A stretch of DNA of 64,000 nucleotides from Favolaschia claudopus (lineage: Eukaryota; Basidiomycota; Agaricomycetes; Agaricales; Mycenaceae): NCBI GenBank assembly GCA_037176885.1, contig JAWWNJ010000183.1:186001-250000 (forward strand), in the 5' to 3' direction. This document shows, in pieces, positions 21,860 through 32,989 of this stretch (the stretch's first letter is position 1; every line of letters starts with the position of its first letter). A program made the translations under genes and the position numbers. The notes below the pieces were generated by a model. That model searched no databases. It saw only the letters and a program-made list of their open reading frames with translations, and had not been told where the DNA came from.

Positions 21860-22049
21860 ATTTGGACGAACTTGATAATCGAAACATTAGTATCGACGCA
21901 CCAACGAGCGAGTACAACTTCAAACTCGATCCTTCCTCTCAGCCTCCCGCCCTTTTTCCCATTCATCATTCATCTACTCCTTCGCTGCTGCTCGTTTATG
22001 CGTCCCGCACGTCACTTTTATTTTTCTTCTATTTCTCTAAGCATCATTG
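21860..22049 (+). repeat. 3'-flanking segment of the SDR gene, duplicated inverted at 42252-42475
   Basis: The reverse complement of this stretch matches 42252-42475 with indels; shared landmarks include GTTCGTCCAAATA, GGTGCGTCGATAC, GTTGTACTCG and TAGAGAAATAGAA. The rest of 21787-22259 is intergenic. Its last 100 bases (TGCGGGAAACGATGAG and on) match 42570-42650 in direct orientation, as the 3' flank of paralogous F-box genes. Confidence 0.75.
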
Positions 22050-22259
22050 TATTCAATCTGACCTGGTGATCAACGTCAAACAATATACTATGTTGCTTGT
22101 ATCATAAGTATTACCAAATTGCTTCAAGTTGAATAGGATTGTTAAGGATGAAAATTTGATGTTGGAGTTGCATTGTAAACACTGCGATGCGGGAAACGAT
22201 GAGATCGCGGTTGAACCAAAAACAAAGAATGCGATTCACCTCGACTGCCCGTAACGCCC

Positions 22260-25024
22260 CTACTCGCCAAGCTTGCGAAGATATTCCCTGGCAAGTCGAA
22301 TGTCAATTCGCATCCCCCGCGCCCTCAACTCTTGCAGCACCGGCCGCCCCTCATTATTCTCATTCTCCCCGCAGAAACTCTCCATATAAGCCACCGTCTC
22401 GTCTTCAAGCTGCTCCATATATAGTTCGAATTCCCTCAACCCCGATGCCGCACGTGCTACCAACACCTTCATCAACGCAGGAAACCAGTGTCGTAGATGC
22501 GCCACGGTCGTCCTCCCATAGCGCTGGACTGTCAGACTCGTAAGGCTGGACGAGTTGGAGCTGTCGGCGAGGATTTCGTAGAACACATCCTCGGCGGGAC
22601 CGCTCACGCGGAGGTGCATAAAACCCGCTCACGATTGCTTAAGATTTCGACATAAAAATGTGCGCACTGCTTAAGCTGCTCAAGCCAGCTAAAGCCCCGC
22701 CATATGTAATATGCAATATACATTTTCTACTTACATATAGCAGCTTTGAGCGGCAAGCCAGCTTAAGCTACCAGTTGCTTAAGCCGACGTAAGCGAATAG
22801 CAAGAAAGTCACCACGAGTCAAATCATCAAGTCGCTTAAGCCAGAGGCAGCTTAAGCCAATCGCAACTTAAGCCGGCCTCAGCTGAAGCCGCACCAGCCG
22901 AGGAGAGAAAAAATCAAAGCGAGCCAAGTTTCCGGCTTCATGAGGTGCCTGTCCCGAGTTGTCCGGTGAATCTGCGGGCTTATACGATGAGCCTGGCCAT
23001 GAGTGTGAGGTAATCTCCAGAACTCGGCAGTGAGATTATGAACACCAATGAATTTGCCACTGAGCACTCACACCCCGAGTCCGTGTCGGACTCCAGCCCT
23101 AAGTCGGAGACGAGTGATACGAGGTGCGTCAAGCCCTTTTCAACGGACAAGCATGAACTTGAGATGATGGACAGTAGGTTATCAATGCCATATGGTGAAC
23201 CGGTCGAGGGGCATACAAAAAGATGTTGTCGAGCTGTGTCGAGTGAGTGGGGAGAGAAAGAGAGAGAAAGGCGACTGTGTGACGTGTCACGGTGGCGGAC
23301 CTCCATGTGACATCCGATCGTGATGATCGGAGACTGATCGGACCTTAAAACGGAACAAAGCCACCAAGTAAACAAACAAATGAAAAGCTTGTGACGCGTG
23401 ACTAATGCCTCTTGCCACACACCACTATGTTCGTATTGCGACCCATTGCACTCAAGTTGAACGAGACGACACACCGCTGCACTGCCTGCCTCAACTATTG
23501 ACCTCAGGCTGTCTCTATCACCGACGATCCGACTCGACGGCCCGAGTCGCCCGACGATCGCAGATTTGCAAGTGGGATAATCAAGGGATAAGTAAGTAAT
23601 GGAGAATTCGGGAAGTTTCCGTCGAGTCGGCGTACTCCATGCAGTGAGTTTTTTTGACAAGTGGATGTCTGATATCTCGCGATCTGCAAGCTCTTGTTAT
23701 GACGAGTTGAGGTGCGTCGGCCGAGTTTTCTACCTTGGGTCCGCGTAAGTCAATATCTTTATCTTGCTGTGTTTGCTTAAGCTGATTCGGATATCAAGAT
23801 TGAGCTGGCTCAAGCGGCTCGAGTTTGTTCAGAGTCTCAAGCTTGCTTGAGCTGATTTACACGGCTTAAGCTGATTGCAGCGGCTTGAGCCAGTACCTGC
23901 GTCGGATCGATTGGGATGAACATTTCGAGTGCTCAAGCAGCTTAAGCGGCGTGTAGCTTGAGCCGGCTTAAGCTGATATATGGTCATAATATGTATATAT
24001 GTATCCTAGGCAAGCACAAGCTGTCTTAAGCAGCTTGAGCAATGTGCACATTTTTATGCAAAAAACTTAAGCATTCCTTAGCGGGTGACAGGAGGTGCAA
24101 AGAGGGTAGATCGCCGAGAAGGCGGAGGACGTGCTCGAATGAGGGGCGGTATTCTGTCATATTACCATCTCGCGGCCAGGGGTAAAAACGCACTTCTCTG
24201 AGGGGAGGGGCGGAGCGGATGAGAAATTCGGCGAATTCGTCCAGCTGACTTTTAGACCACAAAGTGAGTTCGAGGTGGGTGAGGGAGGGAAGGGTGAGGT
24301 CTTTCAATATGCATGGCACTTGCGGCTCGCTGTACTCGGCGTTGACGATGCTAACCATCGTGAGAGAGGTGTGGAGCGTCGGAGAAGAGACTGTCCGGCG
24401 CGATAAATATCGTTCGCCAAAGACCATTTGGCGCAGTTGCGGCGTCAAGCGAAGGATTTGCGAGATTACGGCGATGTCCAATGAGCCTTCGTCGTATGAA
24501 GAATATTCTTGTAGCCGAAGCCTGTGCAGAGAAGGGAAAGTGGTGTTCCCCAGCGGGAATATGAACAGGTATTGAATGCAGGGCAATACGAGCTCGCGGA
24601 GGTTTGTCGCATGGGAAACGACGATGCGGGTGATTTCTTCGTATAGAGAGTGGGACCCACGGATTGAAAGGTAGAGGGGACGTGTCTTCGCCCGGGCCAG
24701 CCATGCGTCGAGAAATGCTATGTATTCTGGAGTGATCACGAGTTTTGAGGGAATCCGAATCTCGACGTTCGACCAGATTTGGGGGGCGGAGAGTGCGGTT
24801 TTGGACCAGTGGGTGCATACGCCGAGGAGTGTGAGCGGCTCAGAGAGCGTGGCGTGGCGCTCATGAGGGCCAGGGATGCAGTGGGTGAAAATTTCGCATG
24901 AAATTTCGTGGGGAAGATGGGCCACGGGGTCGCGTAGTCCCTTAAGCTGGTGTTGATGGGCTATGTCACGCTCTACTTGGTCGAGCGGCGCTGCTTCATC
25001 TGATTCTGAGGGATTCGGCGACAT
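22260..25024 (-). pseudogene. F-box gene E, split by a 1.47-kb transposon
   Basis: The 5' part starts at 25024 (MSPNPSESDEAAPLDQ), carries the F-box (DPVAHLPHEISCEIFTHCI, TLLGVCTHWSKTALSAPQIW) and the leucine-rich region up to GDLPSLHL, where it meets the element at 24090. The 3' part resumes at 22618 (LRVSGPAEDVFYEILAD) and ends with the family motif LRARGMRIDIRLA and the stop at 22260. The closest relative, F-box H at 42652-43938, is uninterrupted at the same point. The broken gene would now stop about 20 codons inside the element. Upstream bases 25025-25110 match the promoter of F-box H. Confidence 0.85.
22619..24090. mobile_element. Non-autonomous DNA transposon rich in CTTAAGC motifs
   Basis: A 1472-bp insertion in F-box gene E flanked by the direct duplication GGAGGTGCA (22610-22618 and 24091-24099; 8 or 9 bases). 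The ends are imperfect inverted repeats sharing ACCCGCT, TGCTTAAG and CATAAAAATGTGC. The outer 250-300 bases on each side are packed with CTTAAGC, GCTTGAGC and GCTCAAGC variants in both orientations, the pattern of subterminal transposase-binding repeats. The middle (22900-23700) has no recognisable transposase. The superfamily is uncertain (hAT or Mutator-like). Confidence 0.8.
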
Positions 25025-25423
25025 GAGGGGAGACAGCGTAAAATGCTTTCTTTGGTTCGTAAATAACGGCAAGCACGGCAAAATAATGACGAACGAGAAT
25101 TTCGTAATCATTTCGCAACTCATGGGAAGAAACAGAAAGAAACAAGCATTAATTTTGTGGGCCCGCCGCGGCAATAAATTTTGCAATATTCCGATTGAGC
25201 CCTTCACAGTGTCAACTACTTATCGAGTACTTATCGACAAGCTTTTACTCAAACATTTTATCAAAACTCATCCAATGGAGATTGTGCAAAAGAACTGAAC
25301 ACAAGATATTTGAATGAATCAACTCACTCAGGATCTACAGCAAAGGTCAATCTCCCAGTGGAGACGGAAGATTCGCTGATTAGTCCTCCTGCAATTAAAA
25401 CCGGACGGATACAAGAAAATAGT
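25025..25423. other. Intergenic region between F-box E promoter and F-box F 3' end
   Basis: 25025-25110 is homologous to 43939-44010 (shared GTTCGTAAATAACGGCAAGC) and is the promoter of F-box E. The rest is AT-rich with no recognisable feature. Confidence 0.35.
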
Positions 25424-25870
25424 TCAATGCGCTGTAAGCCTATCCGATGCCGGCTTCTCGAGAAGGCTTTCGCAAGACCCAAGATCAATGTGCATCCCGT
25501 CTTTGATCAACCGACGAAATATACGCTTCTCGTCCTCGCCTGGCTGCGCGCAAAGATTTTTCCGCTCCCAACGAAGTGTGAATGACTTGAGCGTTTTCGA
25601 ACGCTTGACCAACAGCGCCGCAAGGCTTTTGTGCCGTTGCTCACTGAAGCTGAAACATGTAGCGACTGTGAATTCAGCTAGGAGAGGGAGATATCCGGTG
25701 TCTGAGTCGGTGAGGAAGGCAATGACGGAGTCGACAAATGCCATCTGGGAGCTCCCGATGTCATTGCTCGTCGAGATCTCTAGGATTCTGAGCGCGGCAA
25801 GGGTATCAAAGAGACCTTTGACGCTGTCTCGCGGCCAGTGACTGCCCACGGTGGAGTGGGCGGGGAAGGC

Positions 25871-26800
25871 GGTGGCGATGAGAGACGGCGATCACGCCTG
25901 CAGAGGATCTCCGTGGCTGGTAACAGGTTTATTTGGTTAGCTCCGTCTACATAAGACTCCGGTAAATAAGTATAAACTAATATACCGCGCTAACTCGTTG
26001 TGAAAGAATGGTGGTGAGAACTGCGTAAATCTGGCACACAAGGTTCCATTAAATTTTCCATCGACGAGCTCTTTCTCAATCTCGTCCTGCAAAGCTAAGA
26101 CGGTGAATCTTTCTTCCGAGTCCGATTGAACATCCCGCGAAGTTTCGGCAGAGCAATATCTGCATCACGGAGTGGTCGGGGACGGGAATGCGCAGTGGAG
26201 GAAGGTATCTCCGATGCTTGAAAGATCGGCAAGGGTGGTTCTTTCGCAGTTGGAAGGGGAGGAATGGGTGCGTCTGACACGGTGGACTGCAGTGGCTGCG
26301 CGACGGGAGCGGGCTCGTCACCGATGATGTCAATGGTGGCGTCGCCTGACTCGGGGATCGGGTGCGCAGCAGTCGAGGAAGGTTTGTGCTGGGTGAGGAA
26401 TGAGGGCAGCGTTGGCGGTGAATTGTCCTGTAACTTCAGCAGTGCAGCGATGTTGTGGGCCTGCTCAAGCATGAGAGCTGACAGCTCATTGAAATGCTGT
26501 CGTAGTGAGAGCACTTCACGCCAAAGCTTTACTTCACTGGAAATCGCTGCAGGGGAGGACGATGGGGAAGCGGCGTATGTACGTCGTTTGCGAGCCAACC
26601 TAAACCTCGCACAAGCCGATCTGTCGTTCCGGTCAGGAAAGTGAGAAGGCACCCAAGGCCGTTCCGAATGATAATGAGAGCGTCGCGGGAATGATGGAGG
26701 GACGGAATCCATGTCGGCGTGCGGTGGTGTCGACCTGCCGCCAAGCTATGTGATGAGCTACAACTACAAACAACGGCTATCTACGGCCAACTCCTGATCA
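25871..26800. other. Unclassified 0.9-kb block inside F-box gene F
   Basis: Separates two parts of F-box gene F that are near neighbours in intact paralogues. No exact target duplication or clean terminal repeat was found; the flanks show only a weak inverted similarity (GGCGGTGGCGATGAG near 25878 against GGTGGTGGTGACGGAG on the opposite strand near 26840). It contains the open frame at 26095-26712. Confidence 0.4.
26095..26712 (-). CDS. Hypothetical proline-rich protein in the block interrupting F-box gene F
   Basis: 205-codon open frame starting MDSVPPSFPRRSHYHSERPW. A basic segment (RFRLARKRRTYAA) is followed by a predicted helix (EVKLWREVLSLRQHFNELS) that could form a coiled coil, then a Pro/Ser/Ala-rich tail ending MFNRTRKKDSPS. 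I do not recognise it. It could be part of a retroelement gag-like gene or a chance frame in a mobile block. Length and composition favour a real or recently real gene. Confidence 0.3.
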   Translation of the reverse strand: MDSVPPSFPRRSHYHSERPWVPSHFPDRNDRSACARFRLARKRRTYAASPSSSPAAISSEVKLWREVLSLRQHFNELSALMLEQAHNIAALLKLQDNSPPTLPSFLTQHKPSSTAAHPIPESGDATIDIIGDEPAPVAQPLQSTVSDAPIPPLPTAKEPPLPIFQASEIPSSTAHSRPRPLRDADIALPKLRGMFNRTRKKDSPS

Positions 26801-27190
26801 CTCCCACAGCACCGCCACCCGATCGCTCTCCGTCACCACCACCACAACGGCGTAAAGGGATAGTGTCTTGAGACACGGTGATGAACGACAAAGGAACGCA
26901 GCCAGCTCGTCCAGTTCACGATGATATGAAACCATCGCTTCAAGAAGCGTGAGGAACGGCAGGGTGAGGTACGGCAAAATGATGTAAGTCGCGGAGTACA
27001 AAGCCACCTAAGGCACCTACGTTTTGCTTATGTAAAGCTCCTGAGAGGTCGGTTTTTCCCTACAGCAAAACCCCCCTCTAAGGCCTGGCCTACGTCGGAG
27101 GGGATTTACGAGATGTACTTCGATTACCCAATTAAGAATGTTCTAAATTCGGTTGCTAACGCGTGACCTCTCCTTTGCCTCCGCTTTTTT

Positions 27191-30100
27191 ATGACCAGAA
27201 CCAAGCGTTCCATACGCGCTAACCAGACAGCTTCAAGACTCGGTTTCGGCGTACACCATACTAGCCCAATCAAGCTCGGCGACGCACGCAAGAAAACACG
27301 CGTACATGTGCTAGGACGCGCTCAGCAGGCCGCCGTTGTTGCGGACGAACTCGACGCGCTCTTGCGCGGTGAGACCCCTTCTACTACACAAGCCGCTGGC
27401 CCTTGCCCCGTCTACGATGCAGCTACGAGTTCCGACGTGCAGATGGATGCTTGGGTGGACGAAGATCCTACCCCAGCTCCTCCGTTTGCGCCTCCAGCGC
27501 CTCCGGCGTCCTCTTTACCTGCTCGTTCTCGGTCCTTATTTACGGAGGCTGCTCACGCACGACTGTACGATGCCTGGGTCAAACTGATTCCTCGGCTCGA
27601 ACGTCCTTGGGCTCAGTACTACGAGCGTACATATGGTCAGCAACGCGATCCCATTCCCACCACCATCATATACAGCTGTACAACGCCCTGTGGTGGTCCT
27701 ACTACGGTCCACAATGTCAAATGTCTATATACCACTTGTGTGTCACATTCAGGACTTTATCTTAATGCCTTTCTGACGGGTTTCTAGTTATTCAGGATGT
27801 TTCAATAACGACTTGTTCCTGCAAGCCTGTCACCATACTACTTCTAGAACACGGTGTCTTTCCCGCCTCCCCCACGAAGCCAAAGACAGGAGTTGCCTGC
27901 GACCTACTCGACCTCTATCGGGCGCTGTTTGAACGTTCTTGCGATGCTGTGACAGCGCTCGCCGCTGCCCTTCATACTATGTACGAAAGGAGGGGATTCA
28001 AAGTATCATCTAAAGAGGTATGTCATCTCAGTCTTCTGATTTCCTTCATTGACATGTATCAGGGCGACGCACATGTCGCCGATCCCTTTCGTCGTTTACT
28101 CACTCAAGCTGTTCAATGGTCTTCCAGTCTCCGAGTTCACTTAGAGAGGAAGGTAGATGACGCACTGGCAGCGGCGGCGCTGTCATTGCATCCAGCGGTC
28201 TCGAATTTACCAACACCATCCCTGACGGCCGCCTCTGCGGAGGCTCCGATGGCCTCCGCAGAGGCCTCCGTCGAGCCCTCTGCTTCCATCATGAGCAGCT
28301 CCTCCGCCCCTCCGCCTCCTCCACCTCGGTCTTCACCCTCGTCTCATTCTCCGATGGACGAAGACCTGCCATCAGGCTCTGCTAGCGCTGCTCCCAAGCC
28401 TCCTCCCCGTGCGCATCGAGTCCTATGTGAAAGATGTCCGGCATGCTTCAATCTTCTTCAGTGGGGTCGATCGCTGCTTACCGAGTACGTCTCTATGGTT
28501 TACTCACACTGTTTAATACTAATTCCTATGTCTACAGCGGAGGCGATGTCCAGCTCGGCGGGGATGCATGTTTCAGCTATGTACATCCAAAGAGCGCGGG
28601 CGACGGGCGCATTTTATTCAAACCCAAGTACTTCCTCCCCAAGGCCACTGTCGACGCGGTTAAGAGAAGGCTTAAAGCCGCCAGGAAAACTCCAAACGCC
28701 AATCCCAAACGCCGGTTGCCAAAGGAGGTCATTGATTCCTGTGAAGAGTCCTGGGAGGCAGCGAATGAGAAGAAGAAGAAGAAGGCTAATGGGGACCGCT
28801 ATGATGCTAGCGGTGTATTCGTGTTGACCTGCCGTCATGGTCAGGTCATTTTCATGGCCAATGTCGATACGCCAGGGGAGCAGCAGTGCTATATCATTGC
28901 ATTGCTGGAGGAGGTGCTTAGTATGCTACCTGCAGAGGCTACAGTTCTGCAGGCGTACGACGTAGCCTGTATCACCGATCACAGCCTTGATTTGGTAAGT
29001 TCGGAGCCTCCGTCGGAGCCTCCGTCGCCTCCGTCTGAGCCTCCGCGCTAACTTCTTCATACCAGTTTCCTATCCTCTTGCCCTCAGTTCGGAGTCGGGT
29101 GTCGTTTGTGATCAACGGGATGCACGCATACGGGCATCAATGGGCCTGTCAGTTGGTATACAGCCCAAGATTCCGTGTTGGGATGGGACTTGCAGATCAC
29201 GAATGCGTTGAGCGTTTCTGGTCACGCATACGGAAATTGATTCCGATAACTAGAGGGCAATGGGTAGGACCTTATCCCTCTTCTTCCTCAGATGCTCATT
29301 TCTCACAGAATTCCCGACGCATATGGATGCTAGATGAATACGCGGACTTTGTGGCAAATGAGAGTCGCACCGCGTTGGGAAATTGGATTCATCGTCAACA
29401 GGAAAAGAATTTGACTCTCAAGTATCGCACTGCCAGTAAGACATTTGACGAGTGCGGGGTAACCGACCATGAGCTTCGCAATCAATGGGCAGCGCAAAAG
29501 GTTGCCCAGACGTCCATACGCGCCCGTATGTGCCCGTCATTGCTTTCCTGTTTCCTTGACAAAAACTCTTCTTCAGACGCTCCGGCTCGCCTCCGTCGCG
29601 AACTCGACAAAGTCCTTCTGCTTCAAACTCAAATTGATGCGGTCGAAAAGGCCGTAGAGGACACTAAGAAGACTTTGAAGGACACCAAAGCGTCCCAACA
29701 CACCTTGAGTATCCTATCTGGACTCGAAGTGACCCGCGAGCAGCTCAGCACAGAGGCGGAGGCTCTCTATGGCTCCCTCAATATTCAAGACACCTTCCCG
29801 GAGCTGCGGGAACTTCCATTGGAGTTCGCCCAGACTCTTCTTGCCCTCCGTGACCTGAAGATCAACATTCGTAAGCGGGCAACTGGGTCATTTATGGAGT
29901 GGGAGACCCTCGATCGTGCAGTTTCCGGGCGGCGAGAGGCGTTGGGCACTAAGCTTCACCAAACCACACGAAAGGCTATCACCAAGCGTCAGCCCGCCCT
30001 TCTCAAAGCCATCGCCAAATTCAATGCTGGCTGCGCAACTCTTGAAAAGCTTTCTCCCCCGAATTCATCCATACCTATTCCTTCACCGCTTTCAACGCAG

Positions 30101-31861
30101 CTAAATGGCCTCAGGAACGATCCAAGCCTCCACGAGGATGTATGGATCACACCCTCCGAAGGGCCGATTCCTCGCTGGCTCAATGACGAGGACGTTCGTG
30201 ATGGCATTCGGAGCCTTCACGTCTTGGATCGCTGCGCCGAAGAAGTCATTCGCCTCAATTCGGAACGAGATAACCTGAAGCGCTGGCTTGTAGAGGAGAA
30301 GAATGTCGTACGGCGGTGTATCGAAATGAGCGACGGTGAGTTCTTTTTTTTGCGTGATAGTGATTTTTTACTGACTCCGATAGCCTCCGACTCCGATCTT
30401 TCCCTTTCCTTCTTTCTTTCACAAAGAGAGGCGGAGCTTCTGGCTTTGGAACGGCTGTGGACACCCTTTCTAAGGCCCAGGGATATTGATGGACGGTTTG
30501 TGACTAGCTCGATAGCCTCCGCGAACACCTCCGCCAGAGGTGTCACACGTGTGACAGCCTCCGCCTACCCCTCCGTCGTAGCCTCCGTCACAGCGTCTAC
30601 TGCCCGTTCTGCTCACACTGCAGCAACCCAAGCGGCGACTCGTACTACTAGTAGTACCTCCCACCACGATGATCCTTTCCTCCCCATTCCCCGTGCTTCC
30701 CCACTATCACATTCAGCCTCCGCTGTCACGGATGAGGATGATTTCTTTGACGAGGATGTTCCCGAGTTAGCCAGGAATTCTTCCGCCTCTGAAATTGATG
30801 CAGGCGACACTTCGGATGAGGATCAGGTATTGATAATAGAGGACGTCCTTGATAATTCGGACGATGAAGACGACATCGAGTCATCGGCGGTGGAAGCCTC
30901 ATCAGACCTTCTCGATGTGCAGTGGGGATTCAAGGTGATTTCCTTTTGGGTGGTTGTAACAGTCCTCAAGCACTGACCTATTCATTTCAAGAGCCCACAC
31001 GGAATTGATGCGACATTCATACAACAGTTGCACCTCCGTAATAATTCCCTCATCTCAACAGCCGGGAATTTCACTCATTTTGTTGTCCGCTCCCACGGCC
31101 GCCGTCCCCTGTCAATCACCGTCGACGATTTGCGCCCATTCACATCACACACCGCTCGAATCACTGGCTTTGGTATCAACGGTGTTGCCGCATCTCTCCT
31201 CAACATCTATCGTGCGCCGCATTCGCCTGTAAAAGCATCTGCAGATCAATGTGCTGTTCTCAGCACTTACGACTTGGGGCGTGTGCATTTCAAAGGCTCA
31301 GACCCAGATCTATGGCGCACCATCTCACCCACTGAATATTGGGACAAGCCGCTGTGGGTGATTCCAATCTTTAGGGCACAACAAGAGCATTGGGTTCTAG
31401 CTGTAGTGGTGATCCCCTCGCGCGAGATCCTCTTTTTCGACAGCCTAGCATCTAGGGGAGGTTGGCGACAGGACCTTCGGGTAGGATTTTCTTTATCTCT
31501 TGACGTATTTTGCTTACTTTCTTTTAGGATGTCATGCTTCTCATAACGCGGCTGGTTGTACTGGCTAATCGCAACAATCACCCGTTGCATGTGTCGACGG
31601 AAGATCCAGATGAAAACTGGAGCGCGCATCCTTTATTCAAAGTGGTGTGTCCATTGATGAGCAGTACATCCATTTATCCATGTCTTACTATCACTCTAGG
31701 GGGAGCCGCGACAGCACAACGACTATGATTGCGGAGTTTGGGTGTTGAGCATGATGGCGGCCTTCATGCGCGGTAGTCAAGATGTTGCACTGACCAATGA
31801 CAATATCCCATGGGTGCGACATGTGCTTCGGAAGCACATCGAAACATTACCAATCTCATAG
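27191..31861 (+). CDS. KDZ transposase with C-terminal Ulp1-like SUMO peptidase domain
   Basis: Starts MTRTKRSIRANQTASRLGFG. A CxC-type zinc-binding region follows (YSCTTPCGG, then after an intron DVSITTCSCKPVTILLLEHG and VFPASPTKP). Next come FERSCDAVTALAAAL, a Pro/Ser/Ala-rich linker, and the KDZ catalytic part: CERCPACFNLLQW, SFVINGMHAYGHQWACQLVY, VGMGLADHECVERFWSRIRK, IPITRGQW. A long coiled-coil region (LDKVLLLQTQIDAVEKAVED onward) and an acidic stretch lead to the C-terminal Ulp1/C48 protease, whose triad is visible as HWVLAVVV (His), ILFFDSLAS (Asp) and QHNDYDCGVWVL (Gln/Cys). Stop at 31859-31861. About eight introns; joins are by eye, and the split between transposase and protease at 30935-30992 is read as one intron, so one fusion protein is the best model but two proteins remain possible. 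Confidence 0.85.
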
Positions 31862-32135
31862 AAAGCTCAGCGAAAGATTTGCGGTATTGGGAAAGATCAG
31901 CGGAGGCCTCCGCAAGGCCTTTGCGTGTCCTTGGTTTCTCGACAACAAGTACTTATTCGTATAAACTCTCCCTGTTTATTACTCACTATACGTCTTCAAT
32001 GGATTATGACCACTTCCTATCTCATAGAAAGCGCAGCACAGATATTGGGGTGCTGACGGAGGCCAACGGAGGCCTCTGCGAGACCTTCGTGTCGCGATGG
32101 CTTCCGCAACAAATACTTATTTTATCATCGGTTTG
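31855..32135 (+). repeat. Tandem duplication of the transposase 3' end
   Basis: Two copies with a 166-base period. Both start CTCATAGAAAG (31855 and 32021) and run through a CGGAGGCCTCYGC core to ACAAgTACTTATT / ACAAaTACTTATT. The transposase stop codon lies in the first copy. Possibly a duplicated polyadenylation region. Confidence 0.6.
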
Positions 32136-32254
32136 CTTAACTTTACAAAGACTCATTCCACACAGTTTCTCTCTACTCTATGTGTCGTTGATCAATTCAT
32201 GTTGCCAAGAATTTAAAATACATTTCAATGATTACATTGCGAAAACTGTTCAGT

Positions 32255-32989
32255 TTACTGTAGGAATTCGAGGAAATAGAGATGGCATATCGAACGAGCA
32301 AGCCATTGAAAATAGTGCTCGAGCATCGCGAACTCGCGGGATTGGTGGAAAGGATGATAGAGTTCCGCACCAATTAACTTCTCGACACGATCCCAGCAAA
32401 GCAACAACTCTCTAACCTCCGCTTGAATAGAACAGAATACGGCCTCCAGTCCCTTCCTAGCCACTTCATCCTTCAAGCTCGTGTCCCGCAGCCGCTGTTC
32501 CCGTAGTCGTACCCCGTGTAATACTTCGGACAGGGATTTTGTGAATCTAAAATATCCGAGGGAGCGTGGGTCTGTCGTATCCGCGTCTTCTTCAAATGGT
32601 GGTTCAGCCTTCCAGCGCCCAAGGTCGCTTTCATCCAGTGCCTCCGGTGATCGCAACGCTTGGGTAAACAGCGATGACTCGAGGGGAAGAGGCTGATTGT
32701 GGAGCTGAAGCATGCGCTCCGTGGGTGGGTTAGTGCCAGGTAGAAGATTGAGGGTGGCAGAGAGTGGTTCAGGGTGTGCAGAAGATAGCTTAGGGCCTTT
32801 GCGCTGGCGGGATCGCTGTTTCGACGCTGTGCGAGTGGCCCGGCCGCTGCAACCGTTTGTGAATGGAATGATTATCTTGAGCGTAGAGCGAACGCACTGG
32901 GGGCTTGTACTATACTTGGAAGTGCTCTCTCGGTTTGCTGAGGTTCTTTGGAGCGAGGTTAAATATTTTGCGCTGCGTCCCATTAGCAA
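32255..32989 (-). CDS. KDZ-element accessory protein 1 (unknown function)
   Basis: Open frame on the strand opposite to the other element genes, ending LARSICHLYFLEFLQ with stop at 32255. The confident part begins near 32855, after a likely intron acceptor (GGTTGCAG), with a basic stretch RQRKGPKLSSAHPEPL. It continues LNLLPGTNPPTERMLQLHNQ, an acidic EEDADTTDPRSLGYFRF and a helical C-terminal half (KDEVARKGLEAVFCSIQAEV, LLLCWDRVEKLIGAELYHPF). Sequence right of the acceptor is probably intron, with a first exon perhaps at about 33070-33150 (MGFVYPRKPHYTAA). I do not recognise the family. Its place inside the TIRs suggests a role in transposition or its control. Confidence 0.5.
   Translation of the reverse strand: MLMGRSAKYLTSLQRTSANRESTSKYSTSPQCVRSTLKIIIPFTNGCSGRATRTASKQRSRQRKGPKLSSAHPEPLSATLNLLPGTNPPTERMLQLHNQPLPLESSLFTQALRSPEALDESDLGRWKAEPPFEEDADTTDPRSLGYFRFTKSLSEVLHGVRLREQRLRDTSLKDEVARKGLEAVFCSIQAEVRELLLCWDRVEKLIGAELYHPFHQSREFAMLEHYFQWLARSICHLYFLEFLQ

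Noticed and set aside
22980..23660. 226-codon reverse-strand frame inside the CTTAAGC element
   Set aside because: No recognisable transposase or other domain; it lies in the unique middle of a short non-autonomous element.
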